Notes under the pieces: model-generated
Databases searched by the model: none
What the model saw: the letters and a program-made list of their open reading frames with translations, nothing else
Told to the model about the DNA's origin: nothing
Position numbers and translations under genes: made by a program
In this document: positions 7,469-16,031 of the stretch, one piece after another
How positions within the stretch are numbered: position 1 is the stretch's first letter
Layout: the number at the start of each line of letters is the position of its first letter
NCBI RefSeq assembly: GCF_012849055.1
Contig: NZ_CP051677.1
Location: forward strand, 3,487,001-3,551,000
Direction: 5' to 3'
Source of the DNA: Spirosoma rhododendri
GTDB lineage: Bacteria > Bacteroidota > Bacteroidia > Cytophagales > Spirosomataceae
DNA: 64,000 bases

Positions 7469-8506
7469 ATGACTCAAACAGAAACCTTGACTTCCCGCTG
7501 GGCTGAGTTGCGCCAGCAGCAACCCAATCTGCGCATTCGCGATGCCGCCCGGCAACTGGGCGTGAGTGAAGCCGAACTGCTGGCAACCGGCGTCGGCAAA
7601 ACCGTTGTCCGGCTGGCGGGTGACTTCCGTGACCTGCTCAAACAGGTGACGACGCTGGGTCACGTAATGGCCCTGACTCGCAACGACGCGCTGGTTCACG
7701 AACGCAAAGGCACCTACGAAAAGGTGTCGTTCAGCGGGCACATGGGTCTGGTGCTCGGCCCAGACATCGATCTGCGGTTGTTTATGAGTCGCTGGACGTT
7801 CGGCTTTGCCGTTGACGAAAATGGGCGGAAGAGCCTACAATTCTTCGACGCGCAGGGGCAGGCTGTTCACAAAATCTATCTCACCGAGCAGTCGGACCGG
7901 GCCGCGTACGACGCATTGGTCGATCACTTTAAAGCACCTGACCAAAGCGACGAATTGGCCCTGGAACCAACCCCCGACCGAACCATCGACCAGCCCGACA
8001 ATGAAATCGACGTTGCTGGTTTTCAGCAGGATTGGCTGGGGATGAAGGATACACACGAGTTTTTTGGCCTGCTTCGTAAATACGGCGTGGGGCGGCAGCA
8101 GGGCCTTCGACTGGCCCCCGACGGCCACGCCCAGCTGCTGACGATGGACCACGTCAAACAGGCTATGACGCTGGCGTCGGAGCGTATGGTACCCATTATG
8201 GTATTCGTGTCGAATCCCGGCTGTATTCAGATTCACACGGGACCGGTGAAGAAACTGGCACAGATGGGGCCGTGGTACAACGTTCTCGATCCGCTGTTCA
8301 ACCTGCACCTCAACGAAACGCTGATCGGGCAGGTATGGCTCACCAAAAAGCCCACCGCCGACGGTATCGTAACAAGCCTGGAACTGTTCGACACCGATGG
8401 ACAGAACGTGTGTCTGATCTTCGGCGAACGCAAACCCGGCAAACCCGAGCTGGAATCCTGGCGCGAAATTGTGGGGGATGTGGCCTCACCCCAACCCCTC
8501 TCCTAA
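7469..8506 (+). CDS. hmuS: Heme-degrading/heme-trafficking protein HmuS (HemS family)
   Basis: A 345-residue cytoplasmic protein of the HemS/HmuS/ChuX type that receives imported heme and either sequesters or degrades it. The two tandem HemS repeats are visible: the first contains VTTLGHVMALTRNDALVHERKG and the RLFMSRWTFGFAVD strand; the second contains SERMVPIMVFVSNPGCIQIHTGP and LNLHLNETLIGQVWLTKKP (in part). The length is right for the family. The last residues, ASPQPLS and the stop, are encoded by the left arm of the following repeat, so the natural C-terminus has been replaced or extended by repeat sequence. It closes the heme locus and converges with the helicase gene. Confidence 0.9.
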   Translation: MTQTETLTSRWAELRQQQPNLRIRDAARQLGVSEAELLATGVGKTVVRLAGDFRDLLKQVTTLGHVMALTRNDALVHERKGTYEKVSFSGHMGLVLGPDIDLRLFMSRWTFGFAVDENGRKSLQFFDAQGQAVHKIYLTEQSDRAAYDALVDHFKAPDQSDELALEPTPDRTIDQPDNEIDVAGFQQDWLGMKDTHEFFGLLRKYGVGRQQGLRLAPDGHAQLLTMDHVKQAMTLASERMVPIMVFVSNPGCIQIHTGPVKKLAQMGPWYNVLDPLFNLHLNETLIGQVWLTKKPTADGIVTSLELFDTDGQNVCLIFGERKPGKPELESWREIVGDVASPQPLS

Positions 8507-8624
8507 AACAGGAGAGGGGCTATAAATGGGGAGAAGTTATTGCTTGAGAGAATATACGTCATTTCGACTAGTAGACACATCTAGTCACCCCTCTCCTGTT
8601 CTAGGAGAGGGGCCGGGGGTGAGG
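8484..8624. repeat. Nested inverted repeat between convergent genes
   Basis: CCTCACCCCAACCCCTCTCC (8484-8503) pairs with GGAGAGGGGCCGGGGGTGAGG (8604-8624). Each arm also folds on itself (CCCCTCTCCT with AGGAGAGGGG). It lies between hmuS and the minus-strand helicase and could terminate both. The left arm encodes the HmuS C-terminus. Confidence 0.8.
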
Positions 8625-8628
8625 TCAA

Positions 8629-10731
8629 CTACACTGCCTTCTTCCGCGAGCCCCGTGCAGGTTTGCCGCTGTAAGCTGCGATGATTCGCAGTACTTCGGC
8701 ACCAATCTGGCGGGCGCGGGTTTTACCGAATCCCTTTACGGCCATCAGTTCGTCCAGATTCGACGGACGCTGACTGACTAGGTCGGAAATGGTTTTGTGG
8801 GGCAGCACCTTGAAACCCGTCGTGCCGTGTTCGCCCGCTAGTTCGTTGCGCCACTTCATCAGCGCGCTGTAGAGGTCGCCCTTTACGAAGTCTCCCGCTT
8901 TCTCGGTGGGTGCGTTCTTTTTGCGGGTTGGTACAAAATCCAGCTCGACCTTGTGGCGAGCCTGCTGATAAACTGTCGTGTCGAACGACGTTTGCAGCGT
9001 GGAGAAACCGGCCTGTTTGCTCAGCAGCTCTTTCTCCAGCTCGTCGAAGCTTTCCAAAAGACTTTCGAGAGCCTGTTTGTTCTTGGTGGTTGTGTCGAAG
9101 CGGTAGAGCAGGGGGAGGGCTTCGTCGGCGAGCAGGGCGTGGAAATAGCCGCCCGCTTTCTGAAGCCGCTCGCGTAGCGGTTCGTTATCCTCGGGTAGCA
9201 GGTCGGGCGAGAAGTAGCCGGGCAACTGCCGCACGAACCGCCGGGATACGTCGCGACCTTTTCCAGTCAGCAACTCCGTCAGTTCAAGCAGTTTCTGCAT
9301 CAGATCACTCGTAAAAGCCCCGCTGTGGTCGTGGATGACCTTGCGTGACCGGTACAGCAACGAGTGCACGTACTCAAACGAAAACAGTTCTTCGAGTAGC
9401 TGTTCCTGATACGCCCGCTTGGCATCGGTCAGGTGTTGCTCGGTGGGTGTCTGCTGCTGCACCTGCTCGTGAAATTCGTCCAGCGTGTGCTCGCTTTTGA
9501 TGCTGTGCATCGGGATTTCAGCCCGCAGCACCAGCCCGTCGAGTGTTTTACAACGGCTCAGCGCCACGTACACCTGCCCGTGGGCAAAAGCCGCCGACGC
9601 ATCGATAATCGCCCGCTCGAAGGTCAGCCCCTGACTTTTGTGAATCGTGATGGCCCACGCCAGCTTCAGCGGGTATTGCGTAAACGTGCCGATAACGTCG
9701 CTGGTGATTTCTTTCGTTTCCGGGTCGAGGGCATAACGGATATTCTCCCACATGACCCGGTCGACCGCCAACGACTTGCTTTCGCCCTGACATTCCACGT
9801 AAATCCGATCATCGTCAAAATCCGTCACGCGCCCAATCTTGCCGTTGTAGTAGAGCTTGTCGCGCGATATGTCGTTTTTGATGAACATCACCTGCGCGCC
9901 AATTTTCAGGTCGAGATCGGCGTCGGTGGGGAAGGCGTGGGCGGGAAATTCCTTATCGATTTCCGCTTCAAACGAGTGCAGCTTACCTTTCAGCGCCTTC
10001 AGTTTTTCGCTGTTGATCTGCTGCGCCCGCTGGTTGTGCGTCGACAACGTGATGTACCCGTCGCGATCGTCGGGTGCAAAGTCGGGAACGTAATGCTGGT
10101 TTAGATCAGTCAGTTGATCACGCGTTATGGTCTTTTCCCGGATGCCATTCAGCAGGTCGATAAAGCGCTGATCCGACTGCCGGTAGATGTGCGTCAGCTC
10201 GATCGACACGTAGGGCGTCTGTTGCAGGGCACGGCTTCCGAAAAAATAGCCGGTGTCGTAATAGGGACTGAGCAACTGCCAGTCTTCGTCGCGGATGACG
10301 GGTGGTAACTGCTGCATGTCGCCGATGAGCAGCAACTGTACCCCGCCAAACGGCTCCGACCGGTGTCGATACCGGCGCAGCACCTCATCGATGCCGTCGA
10401 GCACGTCGGCCCGCACCATACTGATCTCGTCGATTACCAGCAGATCGAGCGTGCGGAAAATCTTGATTTTTTCGCGGTTGATGTTGTTCTCGCGGGCCGC
10501 GCTGCCGGGTACCAACGGCCCGAACGGCAGCTGAAACAGCGAGTGAATCGTAACACCACCGGCGTTGATGGCTGCTACGCCCGTTGGGGCCACAACAACC
10601 ATCCGCTTACCAACCGACTGCCGAATCTGACGCAGAAACGTTGTTTTACCCGTGCCGGCCTTTCCCGTCAGAAAGACATTGCGGCTGGTGTGCATCACGA
10701 AACTATGGGCAAGGTCGAGTTTCTCGTTCAC
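8629..10731 (-). CDS. PIF1-like DNA helicase with C-terminal HRDC domain
   Basis: A 700-residue superfamily 1B helicase that probably unwinds DNA in recombination or repair. Walker A GKAGTGKTTFLRQI lies at about residues 22-35, Walker B LLVIDEISMVRADVLD at about 94-109, and the motif GDMQQLPPVI follows. The late motif LAWAITIHKSQGLTFERAI marks helicase domain 2. The C-terminal 80 residues (TISDLVSQRPSNLDELMAVK and GFGKTRARQIG) form an HRDC nucleic-acid-binding domain. The start is at the conserved MNEKLDLAHSFV. The upstream gap is a long inverted repeat. This architecture is common in Bacteroidota. Confidence 0.88.
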   Translation of the reverse strand: MNEKLDLAHSFVMHTSRNVFLTGKAGTGKTTFLRQIRQSVGKRMVVVAPTGVAAINAGGVTIHSLFQLPFGPLVPGSAARENNINREKIKIFRTLDLLVIDEISMVRADVLDGIDEVLRRYRHRSEPFGGVQLLLIGDMQQLPPVIRDEDWQLLSPYYDTGYFFGSRALQQTPYVSIELTHIYRQSDQRFIDLLNGIREKTITRDQLTDLNQHYVPDFAPDDRDGYITLSTHNQRAQQINSEKLKALKGKLHSFEAEIDKEFPAHAFPTDADLDLKIGAQVMFIKNDISRDKLYYNGKIGRVTDFDDDRIYVECQGESKSLAVDRVMWENIRYALDPETKEITSDVIGTFTQYPLKLAWAITIHKSQGLTFERAIIDASAAFAHGQVYVALSRCKTLDGLVLRAEIPMHSIKSEHTLDEFHEQVQQQTPTEQHLTDAKRAYQEQLLEELFSFEYVHSLLYRSRKVIHDHSGAFTSDLMQKLLELTELLTGKGRDVSRRFVRQLPGYFSPDLLPEDNEPLRERLQKAGGYFHALLADEALPLLYRFDTTTKNKQALESLLESFDELEKELLSKQAGFSTLQTSFDTTVYQQARHKVELDFVPTRKKNAPTEKAGDFVKGDLYSALMKWRNELAGEHGTTGFKVLPHKTISDLVSQRPSNLDELMAVKGFGKTRARQIGAEVLRIIAAYSGKPARGSRKKAV

Positions 10732-10786
10732 GGGGGCAGGCTTGTCGGTGGATATGATTAACGGTTTCGGCCACCCCGCCGGTTCC

Positions 10787-10930
10787 GATCTATTGGACAG
10801 GATTTTTTCGTTAGACAGGATTACAGCTGGGCCGCCATCGCGGATTAGCAGAATTTATTGTTGGTGTATCTGAAATCAAATCCTGTCAATCCGCGACGGC
10901 GGCCCGGCTGTAATCCTGTCCAACAAAATC
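10787..10930. repeat. Long imperfect inverted repeat
   Basis: The left arm contains GACAGGATTACAGCTGGGCC and GCCATCGCGGATT; the right arm has the complements AATCCGCGACGGCG and GGCCCGGCTGTAATCCTGTC. Outer ends also pair (GATCTATTGGACAGGATTTT with ATCCTGTCCAACAAAATC). About 30 bases of loop. It fills the gap between the helicase and EamA genes and overlaps the EamA stop. Confidence 0.75.
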
Positions 10931-11351
10931 ATTCCCGCGAAAGGGCGATGATGACGGCACCAACGACCATGATGGCCGCACCGAGCGCAACCTGCCAGTT
11001 GATTTTTTCTTTCAAAAAGACAGCCGCCAGAATGACCGAAAAAACCAGCGTCAGATTCGTCAGGGGCGATACCTGCGATGCGTTGCCCAGCTTCAACGCC
11101 CGAAACGACAGCAGCGACGACCCACACGTAACGACGCCCGCAATCAGCAGGAAAATCCAGCTGCGCCGGTCGATGCTGGCTAGGTCAGGGAGTTTGCCCT
11201 GCCCGATAATGACGCCCCACGACACGAGTAGAATCATGATCGCCTGCACGGCAAACGCCAAATTAGAATCGACGTTTTTGACCCCGGCTTTGGTCAGCGT
11301 CACAACGATTGCCGAGGCCAAAGCCGCCAGCAGGGCAAAAACAATCCACAT
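10929..11351 (-). CDS. Half-size EamA-type (DMT superfamily) membrane transporter
   Basis: A 140-residue protein with five predicted membrane helices: WIVFALLAALASAIVVTL, AFAVQAIMILLVSWGVII, FLLIAGVVTCGSSLLSF, LTLVFSVILAAVFL and VALGAAIMVVGAVIIAL. This is one EamA repeat; full-length EamA proteins have two. Single-unit members of this type exist and may form dimers like small multidrug resistance proteins. The second unit is not found nearby, so this is not a simple truncation by frameshift. The substrate is unknown. Confidence 0.82.
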   Translation of the reverse strand: MWIVFALLAALASAIVVTLTKAGVKNVDSNLAFAVQAIMILLVSWGVIIGQGKLPDLASIDRRSWIFLLIAGVVTCGSSLLSFRALKLGNASQVSPLTNLTLVFSVILAAVFLKEKINWQVALGAAIMVVGAVIIALSRE

Positions 11352-11353
11352 GT

Positions 11354-11391
11354 GTTAAAGACCGAAAGGGCGAAAGAATGAAAGAGCGACG
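11354..11391. repeat. Single arm of the AAAG-octamer repeat
   Basis: Reads AAGACCG AAAGGGCG AAAGAATG AAAGAGCG. The same octamers form complete palindromes at 15558-15665 (inside rnpB) and 34337-34407. No complementary arm follows here. Confidence 0.6.
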
Positions 11392-11467
11392 GTACACCAG
11401 CCAGTACATCTATAAAACGACTGGTGTTGATTGGGGTATACATCCGTCGTGGATAAAAAGCCGGAAC

Positions 11468-11563
11468 GTTCGGTATAGTTTTGGGTTTACAGGTTACGGT
11501 ATTCAATTTTTTTGGCTTGCTTGTCGGCCGGGATGAGTACCGTAAACCGACTACCGAAAACCA
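11468..11563. repeat. Inverted repeat with GTT-heptamer arms
   Basis: The left arm contains GTTTACA GGTTACG GTATTC; the right arm on the minus strand reads GTTTTCG GTAGTCG GTTTACG GTACTC. It ends 9 bases before the next ATG. Confidence 0.68.
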
Positions 11564-11572
11564 TTGACTGAC

Positions 11573-12595
11573 ATGAATATTGGGGATAAAGTCCGGCTGT
11601 TACGGGCGAAAGGTGAGGGCATCGTGTCGCGGTTTTTGCCGGGCAACATGATCGAAATTGAGATTGAAGACGGCTTTCGCATTCCGGTAATGCGTTCCGA
11701 ACTGGTGGCGGTGTCGCCGATGGAAGCGGAAAAATTACTCCGCCCCAGCACCTTCGAGCCACAGAAACCCACGGCCCCTGCCGCCCCGTCGATCCTGGCG
11801 AATCAGGGCATTTATCTGGCGTTTGTGGCCGTCAACGACCGGGAATATTCGCTGTATCTGGTCAATAACACCGACTGGGATTTTCCCTACTCGCTGGGTG
11901 AGGAATCGGCCGCGCCGACGGGTGGGGTGCAGTTTCGCGGAGTCTTTGCCGGGATGCTCAAAGCGCGGGCGCAGCAGAAAATGAACGACCTCTACACCCA
12001 CGCGACCTTCGAAACCTGGCCGACATTCGTCGTGCAGGGACTGTGGTTCCGCGCGGGTAAGTCGACGTTGCGTGCTCCGCTGGTGAAACGGGTCAAAGCA
12101 CGGGCGACTACGTTTTTCAAGAACAAAACCACTGTGCCGGTTCTAAATCAGCCCGGTTTCGTTACGCAGCTCGACGCTGAAGGCACCGAACCGACGCAAC
12201 CGTCGGCCCCGTCGAGCAACCGGCCCCGCCCGAACACCATCCGGCCCGACGAGCTAAAGGCCGAAATGCTCAAACCGAAAAACGATCCCGATACCCTGTC
12301 CGTCGACCGGCCGTCGTCGGTTGTCGATCTGCATACGGAAGCCCTGTTGCCAAAGGGGACTGGTAATCGCGGCCCTGCCGATTTGCTGAAACTCCAGCTG
12401 GAGACGTTTGAAAAAGCGCTTGAAAACGCCGTTGCCAGCGGTATGAGCGAGATCACGTTTATTCACGGCGTCGGGAGCGGGGCGTTGCGGACGGAACTGC
12501 ACAAACGGTTGGGGCAGCACCCGCATGTCCGGTTTTTTGAAGATGCTCAGAAACAGAAATTTGGTTATGGCGCCACGAAGGTCAGCCTTAAATAA
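11573..12595 (+). CDS. DUF2027 / Smr (MutS2 C-terminal) domain protein
   Basis: A 340-residue soluble protein. The N-terminal part (MNIGDKVRLLRAKGEGIVSR) is the DUF2027 type, with a KOW-like strand pattern. The middle (residues about 75-190) is a second beta-rich module. The C-terminal 90 residues are an Smr domain with VDLHTEALLP and EITFIHGVGSGALRTELHKR, the latter containing the conserved HGxGxGxLR motif of Smr nucleases. The ATG at 11573 is preferred over a TTG at 11564. It overlaps the next gene by 29 bases, so the two are probably translated together. Likely nucleic-acid binding; the target is unknown. Confidence 0.85.
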   Translation: MNIGDKVRLLRAKGEGIVSRFLPGNMIEIEIEDGFRIPVMRSELVAVSPMEAEKLLRPSTFEPQKPTAPAAPSILANQGIYLAFVAVNDREYSLYLVNNTDWDFPYSLGEESAAPTGGVQFRGVFAGMLKARAQQKMNDLYTHATFETWPTFVVQGLWFRAGKSTLRAPLVKRVKARATTFFKNKTTVPVLNQPGFVTQLDAEGTEPTQPSAPSSNRPRPNTIRPDELKAEMLKPKNDPDTLSVDRPSSVVDLHTEALLPKGTGNRGPADLLKLQLETFEKALENAVASGMSEITFIHGVGSGALRTELHKRLGQHPHVRFFEDAQKQKFGYGATKVSLK

Positions 12596-13997
12596 GTACC
12601 GGGCTGGTCTGCTCAGTCTGTTGCTGATGGGTTGGCTGGCAGGCTGTCAGTCGGCCAGTCAACTGGACCCCAAAGCCCCCAAAGAAGCGTACAAATTCAC
12701 CGAAATGGACATTCGCAGCGAGCGTCATCTATCCACCGTTCATGTTCCCGTATCGATCTCGCTCAACGACGTGCAGCGTCAGATAAACGCGCAGGTCAAC
12801 GGGCTGATTTATGAAGACAACAGCCCTGATGACAACAACGGCGATAAGTTTCTGACGAAGGTATGGAAGCGTGGCACCATCCTCGTATCGGCGCAGGACA
12901 GCCTGTTTCACTTCACCGTGCCGCTGCGTATCTGGGTCCGGGCGGGCGTGTCGGTGCTGGGGTTCACGCAGTACAAGGAAACCGAATTTGAACTCGACCT
13001 GCGCTTCAGAAGCAAGTTCGACCTCGACCCCGACTGGTCGGTACACACCCAGACACAACCCGACGGTTACGCCTGGGTGCGCCGACCCACGATCAGCGTA
13101 ATTGGGCTGAATATTCCGATTACCAACCTTGTCAGCGGGATGATCGACAAGAATCTGGGCACGATCACGCAGTCGATCGATCAGCAGGTGCGCAAAAACG
13201 TTGATTTGAAAACGCCGGTGCTGCGGGCCTGGAACCTGTTGCGCGAGCCGTACCTGATTTCAGAGGCTTACCGGACGTATTTGCAGGTCGTGCCGAAGCG
13301 GGTGCTGATAACGCCCCTGCGCTTCGACAACAACGTGATTCGCTCGACCATCGGCATCGAAGGCTTTACGCTGACCACTACCGGCAACCGCCCCGACGTG
13401 CGCCCGGCGGTGTCGCTACCCGACCTGACGGTGGTGAAGCAGGTGAAAGATGACTTCCGGATTGGGCTGCTCAGCGAAGTCAGCTACCCCGAAGCGGCCC
13501 GGCTGGCAGCGGAAAACTTCGTCGGCAAAACCTTCCCCTTGACGGGTGGCTACAGCATCACGCTAACCAGTATCGACCTCTACGGACAAAACGAAAACCT
13601 GATTATTAAAGCCGGGCTGTCGGGCACGATCAAAGGCGACATCTACCTGCGTGGTCGACCGTACTACGACCCGCAGACGCAAACGATTTCGCTGCAAAAT
13701 CTGGCCTATGATCTTGATACGCGCAACATCCTGCAACGGTCGGCAAGCTGGCTCTTGCAGGGGACGTTCGCCAAAACGCTTCAGCAGCAGCTGACGATTC
13801 CGGTAGGCTCACAGATTACGGATGTTCAGCAGCAGCTACAGGCCCGGCTCCGCAATAATGCGCTGGCGAAGGGCGTCACGATCAACGGTACCATCGACCA
13901 TATTCAGCCCGATCAGGTCTACCTGACGCCCACCGGCATGCTCGCCGTCGTCAACGCCACCGGCCGGATTGACGTGAAGGTGGATGGGTTGCAATAG
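12567..13997 (+). CDS. DUF4403 family lipoprotein
   Basis: A 476-residue exported protein. With the start at 12567 the N-terminus has a basic region and hydrophobic core ending in the lipobox LAGC (Cys27), so it is probably membrane-anchored; in-frame ATGs at 12525 and 12543 would only add residues read inside the upstream gene. The body matches DUF4403 as I know it: STVHVPVSISLNDVQRQIN, a central WxxKNLGTITQSIDQQV-like segment and the tail GTIDHIQPDQVYLTPTGM. Function unknown. The gene overlaps the Smr gene by 29 bases. Confidence 0.82.
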   Translation: MAPRRSALNKYRAGLLSLLLMGWLAGCQSASQLDPKAPKEAYKFTEMDIRSERHLSTVHVPVSISLNDVQRQINAQVNGLIYEDNSPDDNNGDKFLTKVWKRGTILVSAQDSLFHFTVPLRIWVRAGVSVLGFTQYKETEFELDLRFRSKFDLDPDWSVHTQTQPDGYAWVRRPTISVIGLNIPITNLVSGMIDKNLGTITQSIDQQVRKNVDLKTPVLRAWNLLREPYLISEAYRTYLQVVPKRVLITPLRFDNNVIRSTIGIEGFTLTTTGNRPDVRPAVSLPDLTVVKQVKDDFRIGLLSEVSYPEAARLAAENFVGKTFPLTGGYSITLTSIDLYGQNENLIIKAGLSGTIKGDIYLRGRPYYDPQTQTISLQNLAYDLDTRNILQRSASWLLQGTFAKTLQQQLTIPVGSQITDVQQQLQARLRNNALAKGVTINGTIDHIQPDQVYLTPTGMLAVVNATGRIDVKVDGLQ

Positions 13998-13998
13998 A

Positions 13999-14190
13999 GT
14001 TTAAGGTTTGTAGTTTAAGGTTCAAGGTTGGCTCCGGCAGCATCCTGCTGTCGAGCCGCAGGCTAAGTTGCAGCTACCTAATTAGCCGCTGACGCGGCTC
14101 GACAGCAGGATGCTGCCGGAGACATCGCATTGTGCCGGATGACGATTACGCGTCAGCCAACCTTAAACCTTAAACTACAAACCTTAAACC
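13999..14190. repeat. Composite inverted repeat: heptamer outer arms, 28-bp inner palindrome
   Basis: Outer left arm GTTTAAG GTTTGTA GTTTAAG GTTCAAG GTT pairs with its complement at about 14157-14190. The inner arms 14032-14059 and 14094-14121 are perfect 28-base complements containing CAGCATCCTGCTG. The whole gap between two convergent genes is filled. This is the clearest example of the family and a probable bidirectional terminator. Confidence 0.88.
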
Positions 14191-14196
14191 CACATT

Positions 14197-15237
14197 CTAA
14201 AACCGTACCAGCCGTCCTTCCAGGCTGGCCTGCTGCTTGGTGTAGCGAACGCCACTGGTTTTCAGACCGGTACTATCCAGAAGCGTGATCGTGCCGCCAT
14301 TATTCGATAGCTGGAACGAACTGCTGGCTGGAATCCGCACCTCAACCGTTCCGGCCGCCGGAGCGGTGACGTTGCCGATAACGAACGCCTGCTGCTGCCG
14401 GTCGACCAGTTTCCAGCCAGTTAGCGAGACGGGTGAATCCGTCGTGTTGAGCAGAATCACCTTCTCGTTACCCGCTTCGTTGCCTCTTGGGTTAACCAGA
14501 GCCGCAGCGATGACGACGTTCCCGTCGACGGGTGTACTGCCGCCGGGCTCCGTGCCTGAAATACGTTTGCCGGTCTTGTCGTCGGTGTGCAGCGTGGGCG
14601 GGTTGAGCGTGTTGAACTGGGTCTGGAACGCCAGCAGAATAGCCGTCCAGCGGTTCAGAGCCGGGTAGTGAATCAGGATGCCGCCGTCCTGAAAAACGCC
14701 GTTGTCTTTCTCAAACTTGCCCGGCGGGTTGCCCTGATTCATGTGAATGTCGTGGATACCCTGATCCTTAATTTCAGGGAAATACTTGTCTTTGTTGGTC
14801 GTGCCGGGCCACCGTTCGCCAAACACGAAAATCCGGGCGTTGGGGTCGGCTTTCGACTTGTCGAGGGCCTGCGTCAGCTTTTCTTCCAGATCGTTGTCGA
14901 GGCCGGGCGCGTTATTGGGCAGCAGTGCCATCCGGCTGAAATCGCCGATCATGTTGCGCCGGAGGAAGTCCAGACCGAACTGCTGTCGTTTTGCTGGATC
15001 GTTTATGTTGTAGACACCGTCGGCAGGAAATGCGGCCAGCAGGCGGGCGCAGAGTTCGTGCTGGTAATCGTCATTCACGTACGTCAGGAGCGTCGACCCG
15101 TCCTGCGACCGAACGTTGACGGCCACCCGGAAGAAATCGCCAGCAGTGTTGAGTTTTATTTCAAAGTGATTGGCGTCGGGAGCCATCAGGCCACGGTCGT
15201 AGCGGCCAGCAAACAGGTGATAATTATCGAGTGCCAT
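14197..15237 (-). CDS. DUF2278 family protein with C-terminal lamin-tail-like domain
   Basis: A 346-residue protein without an obvious signal peptide. The first 215 residues match the DUF2278 (YukJ) type: MALDNYHLFAGRYDRGLMAP, the GDFFRVAVNVRSQDG strand, ARIFVFGERWP and GIHDIHMNQGNP. A linker follows, then a beta-sandwich of about 105 residues (VIAAALVNPRGNEAGNEKVI and LLNTTDSPVSLTGWKLVD) that looks like a lamin-tail domain. Function unknown. It converges on the DUF4403 gene across the composite palindrome. Confidence 0.8.
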   Translation of the reverse strand: MALDNYHLFAGRYDRGLMAPDANHFEIKLNTAGDFFRVAVNVRSQDGSTLLTYVNDDYQHELCARLLAAFPADGVYNINDPAKRQQFGLDFLRRNMIGDFSRMALLPNNAPGLDNDLEEKLTQALDKSKADPNARIFVFGERWPGTTNKDKYFPEIKDQGIHDIHMNQGNPPGKFEKDNGVFQDGGILIHYPALNRWTAILLAFQTQFNTLNPPTLHTDDKTGKRISGTEPGGSTPVDGNVVIAAALVNPRGNEAGNEKVILLNTTDSPVSLTGWKLVDRQQQAFVIGNVTAPAAGTVEVRIPASSSFQLSNNGGTITLLDSTGLKTSGVRYTKQQASLEGRLVRF

Positions 15238-15394
15238 CGGGCGGGAGTCTTAGGTGAAAATCAACCGAAGATTACGGTGATTTTTCGGATTGGTCCGTTA
15301 AGAAATTAGTAACGGTTGGCGGTCCTGAGCAAACGGTCTGAGAGCCAGCTAAACATTAAACCCGAAACGACAACCGGTAAACCTGCCAAAGGCG

Positions 15395-15402
15395 TACCTT
15401 TG
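15395..15402 (+). promoter_or_regulatory. -7 promoter element of rnpB
   Basis: TACCTTTG matches the Bacteroidota -7 consensus TAnnTTTG exactly and lies 6 bases before the first paired base of RNase P RNA, so transcription would start at about 15408. Confidence 0.75.
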
Positions 15403-15407
15403 CGGGG

Positions 15408-15928
15408 CCAATACGATGCGGGTCGTCTTATCGCGCCGACCTTCGGGTGGGTGAGGAAAGTCCGGGCAGCGCAGAGCACCCTACTTCCTAACGGGAAGGC
15501 AGTCCACTGGCGACGGTGTACTGACAGACAGGGCAACAGAAAATATACCGCCAGATTTTAAAGAGCGAAAGAATGAAAGAGTGAAAGAGCGAATTGCTGC
15601 CGCACCTGATGATGGTTCCTGGCCAGTAATTCGCTCTTTTACTCTTTCGCTCTTTCACTCTTTAAGCCTGGTAAGGGCGAACCGGTGGGGTAAGAGCCCA
15701 CCGCCCGGCGGGCGACCGACGGGGCACGGTAACCCTTAGGGGCTGAAAGACCAAATAAGCGTCGGACGCGCGGCTGCTCGTCGCCAGCAGCCCGGTTTCG
15801 GCCGGGTGAAAACCGACGCGGGTAGGTCGAACGAGGTGTCCGGGTGACCGGCATCCCAGATAAATGATAAGACGGCTGGCTTCACGGCTGGTCGACAGAA
15901 CCCGGCTTATAGGCCCGTATCGTATTGG
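15408..15928 (+). ncRNA. rnpB: RNase P RNA (rnpB) with enlarged P12
   Basis: Catalytic RNA of RNase P. Conserved blocks are GAGGAAAGTCCGGGC near the 5' part, GGCAACAGAAAATATACCGCC, GGTAAGGGCGAACCGGTGG with GTAAGAGCCCACC, the AAGACCAAATA block and ACAGAACCCGGCTTATAGGCC near the 3' end. P1 pairs CCAATACGAT (15408-15417) with ATCGTATTGG (15919-15928), followed by six T. About 108 bases at 15558-15665, where helix P12 belongs in type A RNAs, consist of the AAAG-octamer inverted repeat found elsewhere in the window. Confidence 0.95.
15558..15665. repeat. AAAG-octamer inverted repeat inside rnpB
   Basis: Left arm AAAGAGCG AAAGAATG AAAGAGTG AAAGAGCG AA; right arm is built of the complementary CTCTTTCG/CACTCTTT units. 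About 35 bases of unrelated loop. It replaces the tip of helix P12 between CCAG (15551-15554) and CTGG of RNase P RNA. Related copies at 34337-34407 and 11354-11391. Confidence 0.85.
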
Positions 15929-15934
15929 TTTTTT

Positions 15935-15981
15935 AAATCGCTGTTTAATGACGAACTGTCGTCATTAAACAGCGATTTTTT
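15935..15981 (+). terminator. Intrinsic terminator after rnpB
   Basis: Perfect 20-base stem (AAATCGCTGTTTAATGACGA with its complement), 4-base loop, followed by further T residues. Confidence 0.85.
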
Positions 15982-16031
15982 GTTGTTTGCGCCGGTCCTG
16001 CCAATGGGCTACCAAAAACGAATCTACGCTG

